In this document: positions 40,743 through 52,475 of the stretch, in pieces
Numbering within the stretch: position 1 is the stretch's first letter
How the letters are laid out: every line of letters begins with the position of its first letter
Source of the DNA: Flectonema sp. DT1601
Lineage: Eukaryota; Euglenozoa; Diplonemea; Diplonemida; Diplonemidae
Assembly: GCA_964019425.1 (NCBI GenBank)
Contig: OZ025798.1
Location: forward strand, 1,054,001 to 1,118,000
Reading direction: 5' to 3'
Length of the DNA stretch: 64,000 nucleotides
The notes under the pieces: generated by a model
What the model was told of the DNA's origin: nothing
What the model saw: the letters and a program-made list of their open reading frames with translations, nothing else
The model's database searches: none
Program-made: the position numbers and the translations under genes

Positions 40743-42443
40743 ATGGACACCCAAATAGAAAAGGATTTGGCTTCCCTAAGAAAGGGGCTCCGCCCATCAA
40801 CGGCACCAGCCGGTGAAAGTGCTCTCCCACTTGAGAGAAAAACATCGGGAAAGACTGTAAAGAAGAAGGCTAAAGCAGCGGGTGCAGCAACTGGAGTTAA
40901 GAAAGCAACTGTTCCAAAAGGCCCATCTCTAGGAGTAAAGACGGGAACGAAGACAACAGCGTTTTCAAAGGGAAAAGCTGCTCCTGGAGCAAAGAAGGAG
41001 GCTGATCCTCTTGCAATGGCAAAGGCTGAAATCGCTTCTTTAAACAAAGAGCTTGATAAGGAACAGTCGAAGTCCGACGCTCGAGTTGAAAACCTCACAA
41101 AGGAAGCAAACGCTCGTATGGACGAATACGAGTGCGAAATAATGCGCTTCGAGAAGGACCTTAAAGAAAAAGTCAGACTGATTAAGGACATTGAAAACGA
41201 GCGTGACATGAGGTACCAGAAATACGATTTGCAAATAAGAGACATTGAAATCGCCAGAGACAAGAGATACCAAGAGTACGACCAGTTTTTGGCCGATGGT
41301 GAAAACGAGAGAGCTGAGCTTCACAACGCTCTGATTGAACTGAAGGGAAATATCAGAGTTTTTGCAAGAGTGAGACCAGTCTTGACAGGAGAGCGTAAAA
41401 CAAGAGTAGCTGACTGGATTGATCACTTTAAGTTCCCAGAAGGAACTGATCATCGTGGACTTGATGTTGTAGAAATCCCTGGACACAAGAGTGTAATGGG
41501 TAAAGAAGAACAGAGCAAGAAAATGCCGTTCAAGTTTGACAAAGTGTTCGACCCAGCGTCATCACAGGAGAAGGTATTTGGTGACATCAGTCTGTTGGTA
41601 CAGTCAGCTTTAGATGGTTACAAAGTGTGTCTATTCGCCTACGGTCAAACAGGATCAGGTAAGACATACACGATGGAAGGACCTGACCCAGGTGTTAACT
41701 CTGCTCAGTCTGGTATGATCCCACGTGCTGTACGTCAGATCTTTGATAACTGTTCTAGGAAGTCAAGGCAATCAGGATTCAAATATAAACTTTTTTGCTC
41801 ATTTGTTCAAATTTACAACGAGGCCATCCGCGACTTGATGAACCCCCAGGAGTTCTACGAAGCCGGACCAGGTAAACAAGAAGTAAAACACGAAATCAGA
41901 AACACCGCAGAAGAGTCAATTATCACAAACATTAAAGAAGAGGAAGTTACTTCTGCTGATTCCGTGTTTAAGCTCCTCCAAAAGGCACACGACAATAGAA
42001 AGACTTCAGCCACTAAGTGCAATGAAGTATCTTCTCGTTCACACTCTATCTTTATTATGAAGATTAAGGGTTGGAATGACGCTACTCAACAAGAAATGAC
42101 TGGTCAGCTTAACTTAATTGACTTGGCGGGTTCTGAGAGATTGAGCAAGTCCCAGGCTGAGGGTGACAGATTAAAAGAAACCCAGCACATCAACAAATCG
42201 TTATCCTGTTTGGGAGATGTTATTGTTGCTTTGGGTAAGGGTGCTAGCAGTGTCCCATTCAGACAGAGTAAGTTGACTCACATTTTACAGCCATCTATGA
42301 CTAACCAGTCAAAGTTACTTATGTTTGTAAACATCAACCCTGTTCCTGAATCTCTTAACGAGTCTATTGTCTCTCTTCGATTTGCTGCCAAGGTTAACGA
42401 CTGCGAAATTGGAATCGCAAAGAAGAAAATCTCCAGCAAATAA
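40743..42443 (+). CDS. Kinesin-14-like C-terminal motor protein, 566 aa
   Basis: Single exon. Residues 1-95 are a Lys/Ala/Pro-rich basic tail that may bind microtubules. Residues about 95-195 form a short coiled coil (ASLNKELDKEQSKSDARVEN, ...IEIARDKRYQEYDQFL). The neck-motor junction ELKGNIRVFARVRPV is diagnostic of C-terminal motors (kinesin-14), which walk toward the minus end. Motor motifs are intact: P-loop GQTGSGKT (about 301-308), switch I NEVSSRSHSIF, switch II LIDLAGSERLSKSQ, and the NKSLSCLGDVIVAL helix. The motor runs to the C-terminus with almost no tail. The protein is short for the family because the coiled coil is brief. It likely works in the spindle or in cytoplasmic/flagellar microtubule organisation. 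Confidence 0.92.
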   Translation: MDTQIEKDLASLRKGLRPSTAPAGESALPLERKTSGKTVKKKAKAAGAATGVKKATVPKGPSLGVKTGTKTTAFSKGKAAPGAKKEADPLAMAKAEIASLNKELDKEQSKSDARVENLTKEANARMDEYECEIMRFEKDLKEKVRLIKDIENERDMRYQKYDLQIRDIEIARDKRYQEYDQFLADGENERAELHNALIELKGNIRVFARVRPVLTGERKTRVADWIDHFKFPEGTDHRGLDVVEIPGHKSVMGKEEQSKKMPFKFDKVFDPASSQEKVFGDISLLVQSALDGYKVCLFAYGQTGSGKTYTMEGPDPGVNSAQSGMIPRAVRQIFDNCSRKSRQSGFKYKLFCSFVQIYNEAIRDLMNPQEFYEAGPGKQEVKHEIRNTAEESIITNIKEEEVTSADSVFKLLQKAHDNRKTSATKCNEVSSRSHSIFIMKIKGWNDATQQEMTGQLNLIDLAGSERLSKSQAEGDRLKETQHINKSLSCLGDVIVALGKGASSVPFRQSKLTHILQPSMTNQSKLLMFVNINPVPESLNESIVSLRFAAKVNDCEIGIAKKKISSK

Positions 42444-43854
42444 AACTATTCACGAGAGAACGTGTTACCCACGAAGCGAGTGATCAGCGATCCAACGGTG
42501 ACGTGTAGTCTCCCTACACGTGAGATGCGAGGACGGTTTCGTTTCTTAAAAAAGTGTTATCAACCAGCCCAATATTCGATACGCGATTAAATGCCATTCA
42601 TGTTTTGTTATTTATGAGGTGGTTTCATCTGAACGGCCATAAAGGAAAAGAAAATAGGGGAAAAAAAAAAAAAAAAAAAAGATAAAAATAAAAATAAATG
42701 GGGAGGAAAAAGACATTAAAAAAGAAAAAACTCCCATGGTAATTATGTTGAGACGAGGCTCGACTAAAATGGAAAAAGTTAATGAGGATACCAAAATAAG
42801 ACAGGCCAAGTAGAAAAAAAAAAAAGAAAAACAAGGAAAGAACGCTGGTCATTTCTCGTTCGCAGATTTTTGTTTGGAATATTGCCTTGTGGCAAGTCTT
42901 TTGGTTTTGTGTTTTTTGTCGAATTCGCATAAAATCTTTCTCTTTTACCACTGCCCTCATTTCAGATAGCAAACAAGAAAAAAGAAAAAAAAAAAAAAGA
43001 GAGAGAAAAAAAACAGTTTTGAATGGGGCAAAAAAAAAAAAAAAAAAAAGAAAACATTAAAATACACCACCTGAAGCCTTTTACTAGGTAGCCTGCACGC
43101 TCCTCCTCTTGTCCCCTGAAATTGGTCGCTTTGTTGTTGCTGTGCAATTATTGAAGTAGTATTGTTATATACTACCAGGCGGACTACTACTATTCTAGGT
43201 AAAGAGCTCTCCCCGAATGAAAGAGGTTCTGCGCAACAAGTGGAGAGATATATTGGTCTTCCTAGCAGGTCTCATACTCCGCATTCACATTTCCCCCCTC
43301 TTTTGCGATGATACGGTTTTGCATCCCTCTCTTGACGGCGATCACCCGCGGAGATATTGGAGCAGCCTTTAATTTACTTTTTTTTTTATTTTTTTTTATT
43401 TTATATTTTTAGCGCAATCCTCTTTTCTTCTTCTTCTTCTTCATTTTTCTTTAACTTATATATCGAGGTAACCTTGATCAGTCTACTGGTCTTGTTTTGT
43501 AAATTGAAACTTCAGCTACTTGCAGTTGATATGAAATACTAGTTGCTGTCGCGATAAAACGCACCTTGTTCGCTTTCTATTCGAGGAAAGGAGTTGCTGT
43601 ACATTGGTTAACCTTGTTATTTTTGTTTCTTGATGTTGTTGCGCACATGAATTGGCGAAAACAAACATGTTTTTGGGGGCAAAGTCAAAGTAATGGAAAA
43701 CCCAAATCAAATATAAACTATTCACTGACAGCTGTAAATAAAAAATAAATGAACGGTGTTTTTGTGAGGTGGAGACAGAATGGAAATCCCTCATTGAAAT
43801 GACAGGATATGGTGATAGTGTTTAGAAATTATTATTCTCAGCGTTCCAAATAAA
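42444..43854 (+). other. Intergenic region with 3' hairpin and A runs
   Basis: No gene supported. ACGTGTAG (42501-42508) and CTACACGT (42514-42521) form a perfect 8-bp hairpin about 60 nt after the kinesin stop. Long A runs at 42660-43050 create Phe-rich minus-strand frames. A less biased stretch at 43180-43370 has no recognised content. TATTATTCTCAG (AG at 43840-43841) is an acceptor-like site 13 nt before the next start. Confidence 0.45.
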
Positions 43855-45678
43855 ATGCCGTCAGACACAGAGACCTCAATATCACTCGGAAGTATCAGCG
43901 ATGATGATGACAACAGTAGCAGCACTAAAAGTATCAATCGGTTTATTGACGATGAGGCAGAAGAAGTAGCAGAAAATGAAGAAGAAGATGAAGAAGCAGA
44001 TGCTGAAGAAGAGAACATGAACGACTTGGCGCAGTTCGATGATTTTTCATTCGCCCAATCCTTAGAAAGAGAATCGAGAGCCAGAAGTGAGAAGAGTACG
44101 AGAGCAACAGCACCAGCACCAAACATGGATGACGACGAAGGGTTCGCTTCACGAGCGCTTTCAGTTGACGGCATCAGCTACACAGCTGCTTCTGAAGATG
44201 ATTTTGGACCTCCTTCTCTCCCAACTGACGATCAACTGCGCACAGAACGCGCAGCTTTAGAAGGTTCGACTCGACTTTCTCTAGAGCTTCGCTCACTTGA
44301 ACTAATTGGTCTCAATATTCTAAGAAATGAACCTCTAGCTCAAGACTTCTTAGTTTGGTTGAGAAAGTTATTAAACGTCAGACACTCAGAATCAATCAGA
44401 CATGCTTTAATAACAAAAGTTGGAGCTCAAATGAGAGCTGCTTACCTTTACGACAGAGTACTCAGACGGTACTGGAGTGGGAAACAAAAGAAACAACACC
44501 TGTCACAGGAAACACAACAGTCAGCTGACACAGGCAGCTACAATAATGTGCCTTTTTCAGTTTATTCAGCGGAAACTATCGCAAAAGTTCCATTAATCTC
44601 AAAAGAGACGGCGCTTATCGGAAGCGACCTGTCTGAGGAGATGGCTGCGACTATTGGAAACAGAGCAACTGGAAAGATTATTCCAAAAAACAAATTATCT
44701 CCAGAACCTGACACAGAAGAAGCCTTAGTCATTATCTGCGCAACCGCATTAGAGATAATTGAAAGTGAAGTTGCGTCTGGTACGTATGCCGCTAGCGAAG
44801 GTCAAATTCGTCTAAGAGCGTTTCTTGCGCCAGCTCACTCCGGAATGGTGATAACTGGAATAGTGAAGAGTTTTATTAAACCAAATTACTCAATTGATAA
44901 ACCTATTTTTAAAACTATGGGAACAGCCATTATCAGTCTCGGAGAATGTGATGTCCCAGTCGAATTTGGAGCTGAGGTCCCGGAGAAGAGTTTAGCACTT
45001 GGTAGAATTTGGGTTTTAAAAATGATTAAGGACACCGAAAAGAACTACCGCTGGTGTCTAAAATTCGATCAAGACCCATACTTGTATGGAGGTGAGTTTG
45101 ACTCTGCGGATGTTACTGCTTTAACACCACAGCGTATCTCAGACATGTCAAGAAATAGAAAAGAAACAAATCCTCGAGAACCACAAAACTGGGCTGCATC
45201 AACCGATAAAAAGACTGGTTGGCGTTGTGTTATTCAATTACCAGAAACGGGATATTGGGATCCAGAGAACTACTCAGACTTGATGGGGGTTCACAACATC
45301 AATGGGGTTGATGTTCATATCTCTACTTCGAACAATAAACAAAAACGTGGAGACACTACAGCTGTATTGCTATACAGCGAACATCAAAAGGGAAAAGGAA
45401 AGAAGATAAAAACATCGCAGAGATGTACTCTTCGACTAACTCACAACAGAGAACTGTACGAGTCGGTTGTTTCAGTTCCGCATTTGAAGAATCAAACGCT
45501 TGCTTCAAAATTTCTTGCAAGAAAGACTGCTCGTTGTATCGAAGTAATAATTCAGATGCATCAGTCTGGTATATCACCGAAGGCTGGAACTTTGAGTTTT
45601 GTCGAAGGAAAGTTAGAGCATGACGATGACTTGTCTCTCATTGAAGAGCCTCCTATTAAGAGATTGAAACCAGAGTGA
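43855..45678 (+). CDS. Hypothetical protein with acidic N-terminus, 607 aa
   Basis: Single exon; start 13 nt after AG at 43840-43841. Residues 1-75 are very acidic (EEVAENEEEDEEADAEEE), like histone- or ribosome-binding acidic tails. Residues about 125-205 are helical (RTERAALEGSTRLSLELRSL, DFLVWLRKLLNV, MRAAYLYDRVLRRYW). Residues about 280-560 look globular and beta-rich (GQIRLRAFLAPAHSGMVITG, GECDVPVEFGAEVPEKSLAL, GRIWVLKMIKDTEKNYRWCL). The C-terminus ends PPIKRLKPE, a small basic cluster compatible with nuclear import. No known domain is recognised and no membrane segment is seen. A chromatin or transcription role is a guess from the acidic tail and basic end. Confidence 0.68.
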   Translation: MPSDTETSISLGSISDDDDNSSSTKSINRFIDDEAEEVAENEEEDEEADAEEENMNDLAQFDDFSFAQSLERESRARSEKSTRATAPAPNMDDDEGFASRALSVDGISYTAASEDDFGPPSLPTDDQLRTERAALEGSTRLSLELRSLELIGLNILRNEPLAQDFLVWLRKLLNVRHSESIRHALITKVGAQMRAAYLYDRVLRRYWSGKQKKQHLSQETQQSADTGSYNNVPFSVYSAETIAKVPLISKETALIGSDLSEEMAATIGNRATGKIIPKNKLSPEPDTEEALVIICATALEIIESEVASGTYAASEGQIRLRAFLAPAHSGMVITGIVKSFIKPNYSIDKPIFKTMGTAIISLGECDVPVEFGAEVPEKSLALGRIWVLKMIKDTEKNYRWCLKFDQDPYLYGGEFDSADVTALTPQRISDMSRNRKETNPREPQNWAASTDKKTGWRCVIQLPETGYWDPENYSDLMGVHNINGVDVHISTSNNKQKRGDTTAVLLYSEHQKGKGKKIKTSQRCTLRLTHNRELYESVVSVPHLKNQTLASKFLARKTARCIEVIIQMHQSGISPKAGTLSFVEGKLEHDDDLSLIEEPPIKRLKPE

Positions 45679-46083
45679 CCAACACTGAGATAGTTTTGGA
45701 CCACGTCCCTCATGCATTATTTCTTAATCTGTTATGTCATCCGTTTTTCATCATTTTCTTATAGTGATGTGTGCCTGCCAGTAAGTCAAAGTTTACAAAA
45801 AAAAAAAAAAAAAAGAAAAAAAACAGAATGAAAACCTAAAAATAGTACAAAAAACGAGTAAACAAGGGAGGAAAAAAAAAAAAAAAAAAAAGAATTTTTT
45901 TATCACGATTAACGAAAGAATTTGAGTGTCTAAAACAGAGACGTTGCTTTAGATTTGAAGCAGCGTCGTGACTTTATCATACATGTATTCATTTCCGCCC
46001 CTCGATATGGGGATTCGATTATTCTTTATATAAGTTTATATGTAATTTATTGTTTTTATTCTCATCACAGATATTCAAATAGA
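45679..46083 (+). other. Intergenic region
   Basis: A runs at 45797-45825 and 45870-45892, and no gene. It ends in the strong acceptor-like tract TTTTTATTCTCATCACAG with AG at 46069-46070, 13 nt before the next ATG. Confidence 0.5.
46053..46070 (+). promoter_or_regulatory. Putative (trans-)splice acceptor before the SLOG-SLATT gene
   Basis: TTTTTATTCTCATCACAG, AG at 46069-46070. The protein frame is open upstream of it to 45955, but with no in-frame ATG before 46084, so the transcript probably begins coding at 46084. Confidence 0.5.
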
Positions 46084-49000
46084 ATGGGCCAGGGTGCGGG
46101 TAAGTGGTTACACAACCCGCTAGTTGACGACAGTGATGAAGAATTACAAGAGCGGATCGTTCCAAAACAACAACTATTCAGTGATACAACCGTACCATAT
46201 GTAGCTTTAACAAAATTAAAATTAATAAAACAACTGGGAAGAACACCAAAAGGAGATCAAGTTGAATGGAATTCAAAAGATAAACAATGGGTTCACACTA
46301 AGTGTAAATCTGTTGTAACACAAAAGGAAGCAGCTAATATAAGAAATCACCACGATGTACAATCTGGTTGTGTGATTAGAGTGGTGGGTGATATTGATTT
46401 TAGCGACTTTGTGACATCAGTTGAAAAGAAGAGAGCGATTGAAAAACGAAAAATTTTCGAACTGCTTCGGAAGATCCCTCGAATTACTGAAGGAATGCAA
46501 ACAACTTTATTATATGGAAGTGTTGGTGAATTTAGAAGGCAGACCACAACAGAAGGTAAAAAAAGTACAGGTTACGAAGAATTATTGGGAAACAACAGCG
46601 ACGAAGAAGCCGATGATGAAATAGACTTAAATGATCAACCCCCTTCAATTAAAAACGTTGAACAATACTCTGAATGGTGTTCAAATTTAAAACAACATCA
46701 AATAGCTAAATTCATTAAACAATATCTTCAGAGATCAATACCGAATGCTGCGAGGGAAATGAAATCAGTTATATTCGTAAGTGATGTTGTTATTAATACT
46801 CCCAACGGTGTGAGGACATCAGACATAGCGAGACTTCTTAATAAAGGAATGCTCACAAAGGAAAAATTAGACGCAGACTATAGCAAAAAAGAAACTACTA
46901 AATGTGATCCATTGTTTCTACCATCAGCAAGTATTACTGCTGTGCATGCTTGGATAGAACAGGATATGGATATTCCAGTTCAGGGAGAAGAGAGAGCTGA
47001 GCCAGCACACATGCCATCAATACAACAATCGATGACTGAAGTAACTAGACAGCTATCTCAATACAGTAATCATGTCTATCTTGTTGATAGTGAAACAAAA
47101 CCATCAACACAACGAAAGTCAATCGAATTCACTGGAACTCTAATGAGAACACTTCTTGAAGGTCACGAACCAAATCCTGAACTACCTCCACGAAATCAAG
47201 CTCCTTACAGAAAACCGTGTAATGGAGCATGTTACGTCTTAGTAGGAGGTGATCCAGACACTTGTGTATTAGAAATACAACAAGCTGCTGAACAGAATTG
47301 TAAAGTAGTTGTTGTTGAAGGATCTGGTGGATACGCTGACATTATTTGCAGCACAATTAATAGAGTGAAGGAGATTGTTGGTACTAATGCTGCTGATGAT
47401 TTTCGAAATTGTCTCGGTGCCATATCACCAAGAACAAGTCGAATAATCGATTCTGGTTGTGTTCATATCGCAAGGAGAGGTACCACAGCTGATGAATTCC
47501 AAGAACTAATTAAGAAGGCTATGACATATGATGACTCACTGTACAGTGCTTGGTTGAAATACGCTCTTTGGGATTATAATTCTCAGTATTGCAGGCAGCT
47601 GTTTATATATTTGCAGATATTGGTTCTGTTTTTGGGAATCTTGGCGACTACTTTATCAATTTTACAAACATTTTTACAACTGCAGTACCCAGAAGACACT
47701 GGAGTGGGTAGCAGCTCTGCAAAGCATTCTAAGTCATTAGTTGGTCAGGTCTACACTTGGATGGGTCTCGTTGTGGTTGTCTTACCTGTTGGCTTATCTC
47801 TTGTTGAAGCGATTGAAAATAAATTAAATGCTGGAGGTCGTTGGGTTGCTCTTCGAACAGCTTCAGAATCCCTACTCAGAGAGATCTACATGTACAGAGC
47901 TCAAGTTAGATCTTACAGTTCACAAGCAGTAAGAGCAAGTGTTCAAAGAAATAAACAAAGAAATTCTAAGCTCCCAAGAGACCAAAAGCAACGTCCTGCT
48001 ACAGCGCCAGCACCAAACATATCAGCTGTTCCAGCTGTTACTGGTTCAGCAGCTGGTGGAAATGAAGAACAAGCTGAAGAGAGTGTTGAGACCTGCACCA
48101 ATCGTAAAGTTCAAGAAGAACTCAGCAGAACTGATGAGATTACTTATAAAAGCCGTCAAGAGAAACTAAGTAGTTGGACTGAAATGCTCATAAACGATGT
48201 CAAAGATGGACAATGTGCTAACAATACACTGGAAGCTTATAATGGACCCCTCCCTCCTCATCACATATTAGAAGCTTTTGATGATGGCTGGTCAGACTTA
48301 AGTCCAGATGAGTACGTCTGTTATCGTTTGATTCCTCTAATAAAACGATACGACCGAGCTGCGAAATACTACGAAGCACAGCTGTCGCTATTTACAGTTT
48401 CTAATTATGTTCTTGGAGCTATTGGTACATTGTTGGCTGCACTGTCGTCTGTTCCTCCTCTGGATACATATAATCTACAGGCTTGGGTTGCACTGACTAC
48501 TGGAATCTCTAATGCTGCTACTCGGTATATGGATTATTGTCGAATGGATTTCTTACAAAAGAAAAGTAACAAAGTAAAGATGGCACTTCACGATGTTCAA
48601 TCCTGGTGGGACAGCAGAGGAAACGAATCAGAAAGTCAAGCAGTTAAGAATGACTTAGTCACTCGAGTTGAAGCATTAATAACAGGGGAATTCGTTGAAT
48701 GGGGAGGACAGATGAAGAAAGAAATGGACAAATCTAAGAAAGACAATAACTACGAAGATGCACAAGAGATGGCCAGAAGACTAGCGGGTGAAGAAGCAAT
48801 GGAACAGCTAACTCAAATAAAGGAATTAGGATTGGCTGACATATCAGCTAATAACCTCCTGGCTGCTTTAGAAAATCCAGATGGTCCTGAAAGGAAGAAA
48901 GTATTCGATTCTATGACCAGACTTGCTGGTCACATTGAGCAAAGTACTGGATTTGAAGCTGAAAAGGTTCTGGAGCATAATCTCATTAAGGAAGTTGAAA

Positions 49001-52000
49001 AACAAGCTGTGGCTTTAAAGAATATTACAAACGAATCACTTCTTGATGACGTTGGTCAATTACTTCATAAGAATCTCGGAGGGATGGCGATGGGTGACTT
49101 CGTACCAGCAGACTTGGCGGCGAAGTTAAAAACACCAAAAGATCGAAGAAGAATCTTCCGATCAGTTGAAAAGCTAAACCCAAAAGTACTCTCTCGACAA
49201 GACTGCCTTGGAATGCTTTCCCAAGCTGGAGGAATGATCGCTGACACGGTAGCAGATTTAAGTCAAAGGCAAATGTTAGAAATTTTAAAAGAAGGAGCTG
49301 TTGAACAACTTCACGAAGAGCTGATCGGAGGATTAAAGAAGTTCAACATCTGTCTTTATGATTTAATACCACGTGATGAGATGATTACTGAACTACTTTT
49401 AGAACTGAAAGATGTCTGTAAAGTTGACTGGAGACGAATGCAAAGCGAATCTATATTAAAACTAGTTAAGAACTCAGAACTGAAATCCAGAATGTCAGAA
49501 CTCAACGAAGTAGCATTACGAGGTTTGTTAAAACGTTCTGACAAATTATTTAGACAAAAAAGTGCACAAGTGTTACAATCTGTGATGGAGAAAATCTCAA
49601 AACTCGACGTTGAGGAACTCTTTAGCACTACCCAACTCAGAGCAGAAGTCTTCGATACCCTAGAAGACCTTGAGCAAGCAAGCGGAAGCAAACTAGCTAT
49701 TTGGTGTCTTACGAAGGAAGACCTACTTGCAAAGCTGCCACCTGCTATTCAAAAACTAGAACACGTTGTTAATAAACCACAAGCTCAGATTGTTGAATAC
49801 ATCAACACTATTAAAGGAGGATTCTCGGCAAGTCGTATTTTCAGGGCATTTCGAGATGAAATTAATGAAAATCCACCTTCGAAAGGAGGAAAAGATCAAG
49901 ATCCCCTCACACATACAACACTAATGGCGTTGTACAAGAATAAAAGATTGACTGACAGATTCGCATTCGCGGTAAAGTCTATCACACAACTAGAAGTCAA
50001 CAGATGTGATAAAAAGATGTTGATGCGAAAGTTAGCGATGTCACCCGCATTTTCAAGTGAAATGGTCGATGAGCTGAAATTTCTTGACGGAGACTCATTA
50101 AAAGCTTTGATGTCTTGTTTAAAGAGTTATATAAGTAACAGCTACCAAGGTAGGGTTTTTGATATTCTCTGTGATGAAGTATCTACTTTTGACTTAAGAA
50201 ACTTACTACCAGATGCTGAAGACAGAGAAAAGTTTATAAATCAGATTAGGGAATTCAAAGGTGTTGACATTAAACAAGCACCAAAGAAAGATTTAATCAC
50301 TACTTTGGCATATCAATCTCTTGTATTAAAATTTATGAAGCTCAGCGAAGAACAAATTAGAGAACTAATTGAACGAGCATTGACTCTGATGGGAAATGCT
50401 TTCCACAATGGAATATTTGTAACTTCTTATGTTGATGAGTTTAAAATTAATCCAGAAGATGAATTACAGAGATGGGATGAAGAGATGGTTGATCGTCTCT
50501 GTCTTTGTCTCTTAAGACAACCTGTTGATATAACTGAAAAAATGGACAATGCTCGCGGAGAAGCATCAAACATACTTCAAAATATCGGAACTCAACCAAA
50601 AGAAGTTCTTGAAACAATTGAAACACAGATGCTTGCTATGCTTCCTGATAGAATGCTGCATCCGATGTTACCAGGTTGGGAAGCTGATCGACAGCTTCGA
50701 GTTTTCTCAAACATGAGAACACTTCTTGGAGAACGTGTTCTTGCTAACGTATTCGAATCAGCTGCAAGAGAATTACCTCCAACGTTAGCTATCAGATTCC
50801 AACTTGCTTTTTTAGATCCTCGAAACAGACTCTCAATGCTTGCTTGCTTTGAAGAACTAATTCAGTATCCTTTTGACCAGCTCAGCTCAGAGAGAACGAA
50901 TCTACTTGGATACATGATCAATGGAAATATTCACAAACGCCGCTTTTTGGAAGCCCTCGAAGCTATCTTAACTGGATCAGAGCTGACCAATACTAGCTGC
51001 TTACAAGATCTCGTATTACACTTAATAAATGAAATACTAATATCAGTTCCCTACAGACTTTTCTTAATGCTTTGTCTACGTATCACTCGATTTGATTTAC
51101 GAGAAGTGTTGGATGATCCACAGACAAGAAGACTCGTAGCAGTTGTATTGCTGAAGTGTTTTCAAAATAATAAAAAACTGAGAGAAACAGCGGAACATGG
51201 GGGAGCAAAACCTCACATTCTAACAGTAGACGCCTCTCCTAAAGAAATATTAGATTCTTGTGATAATCTGTATGAGTATGAAATGGTAGCAAATGACCTG
51301 AGGATGTTGTCTGGTCCACAGATGCAACGATTAGTGAGAGAAGTGATGTCGTTTTTTAAAGAAACTCATATCGGTAGATTCTTTGAAAAGCTACTCGCAA
51401 AACATCAGCATGACTCAGAAGATCATGATTCCTCACATGATGACTTATCATACGATGATGATGATGATGAGTGTCGCAGTAGTACATCACTTGGTTACAA
51501 TATTGTAATCGAGTCTGTCACAAGTATCAAAGGACACCTTCAACTCGATCCTAAAAGAGTAAAAACTGAATTCAGAGGTTTCGATGCCGAACAATTCTTT
51601 GGAGGTACAACAGAAGAAGAGAAGACGATTATTCTTCAAAAATACATTCCGGATGACTCTGCTGTTCGGAGGATTGCTCAGTTCAGTCAAATTCAATATA
51701 AACGTCTATTTGCTCACATCAGTGCTTTACCATGGAGTAGAGCTTCAAATAGCTGTAGCGATGATAAACGAGAATCCTTAGACATGCGACTGTACCATGA
51801 GCGTCTTCAAGAAGAGAGGCAGAAAGTTAACTTTGTAGTTTACGAAAAAATCTTATTAGAAAATCCACTAACCCCTTCACTTGATATGAATGTATGTATT
51901 CTTATATAAATTATGTTAATAACAACTGTCACTAAATAACAATAACTTTATTACAGCCTGATTTCCGTGGGTTCGAACCCGAGGAGTCTGTCATTATCGA

Positions 52001-52124
52001 TCAGCTATCCCCTTATGAATTGGTATGTTTAACTGCTTGTGTTGTATTTTTAACGCTATTTTCAAAACAATATATAAAAAAAACACATAAACAGAGCAAG
52101 GCTGGGGTATCTTTTGCTACATAG
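46084..52124 (+). CDS. Giant SLOG (LSDAT) + two SLATT membrane modules + helical-repeat protein, 1,967 aa
   Basis: Three exons, 46084-51891, 51957-52022 and 52095-52124; introns of 65 and 72 nt with GTATGT...ACAG. It starts MGQGAGK, possibly myristoylated. Residues about 375-470 carry a TRPM-like SLOG/LSDAT signature (VLVGGDPDTCVLEIQQAAEQ, KVVVVEGSGGYADII), a Rossmann-like nucleotide-sensing fold. SLATT module 1 follows: two membrane helices (about 505-535, 556-580), then GRWVALRTASESLLREIYMYR, matching the family's W..R..AE.L..E...Y pattern. SLATT module 2 lies at about 740-870: helices about 767-791 and 796-818, then VKMALHDVQSWWDS and LVTRVEALITGEFVEWG. The remaining ~1,000 residues are alpha-helical repeats with many LL/KLP patterns. 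In bacteria SLATT proteins are predicted membrane effectors of nucleotide-sensing conflict systems; such a role here is inference. Confidence 0.8.
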
Positions 52125-52475
52125 CCTTACGTGAATAATTAATCATGTGCCACTGCGAAACCAGCGAGCTATGATGTTAATAATGGAGTACCCAATACCA
52201 ATCGCATTTGCTTTCCTATGAAACCCTTGTGCCTGTAGCTTCCGTGCTGCATATATCCATTTCTGTTACTTTCTCCAAAGGTTGTTCCTGTCTATACAGA
52301 TTGTGAAATCCTTTTTCAGCTATTTATTAGTTTTGTTATTTAGTAGGAAATTAGTATGTTGAGACGATTCTAGTTATAAATGAATTCCTTTGTGACAGGG
52401 TACGAACAAATGATATGATTTGATAGACGAAAAACAAGAGAAGACTTCGATAAAACAGAAAAACAGAGTGCGATC
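52125..52475 (+). other. Intergenic region
   Basis: No gene or repeat recognised. The stretch has a more balanced base composition than other gaps and no long A/T run. An acceptor-like AAAACAG ends about 10 nt before the next start; it lacks a pyrimidine tract. Confidence 0.4.

Noticed and set aside
51970-51985. GGGTTCGAACCC, B-box-like palindrome
   Set aside because: Lies within a coding exon of the SLOG-SLATT gene (RGFEPEE); best explained by codon content.
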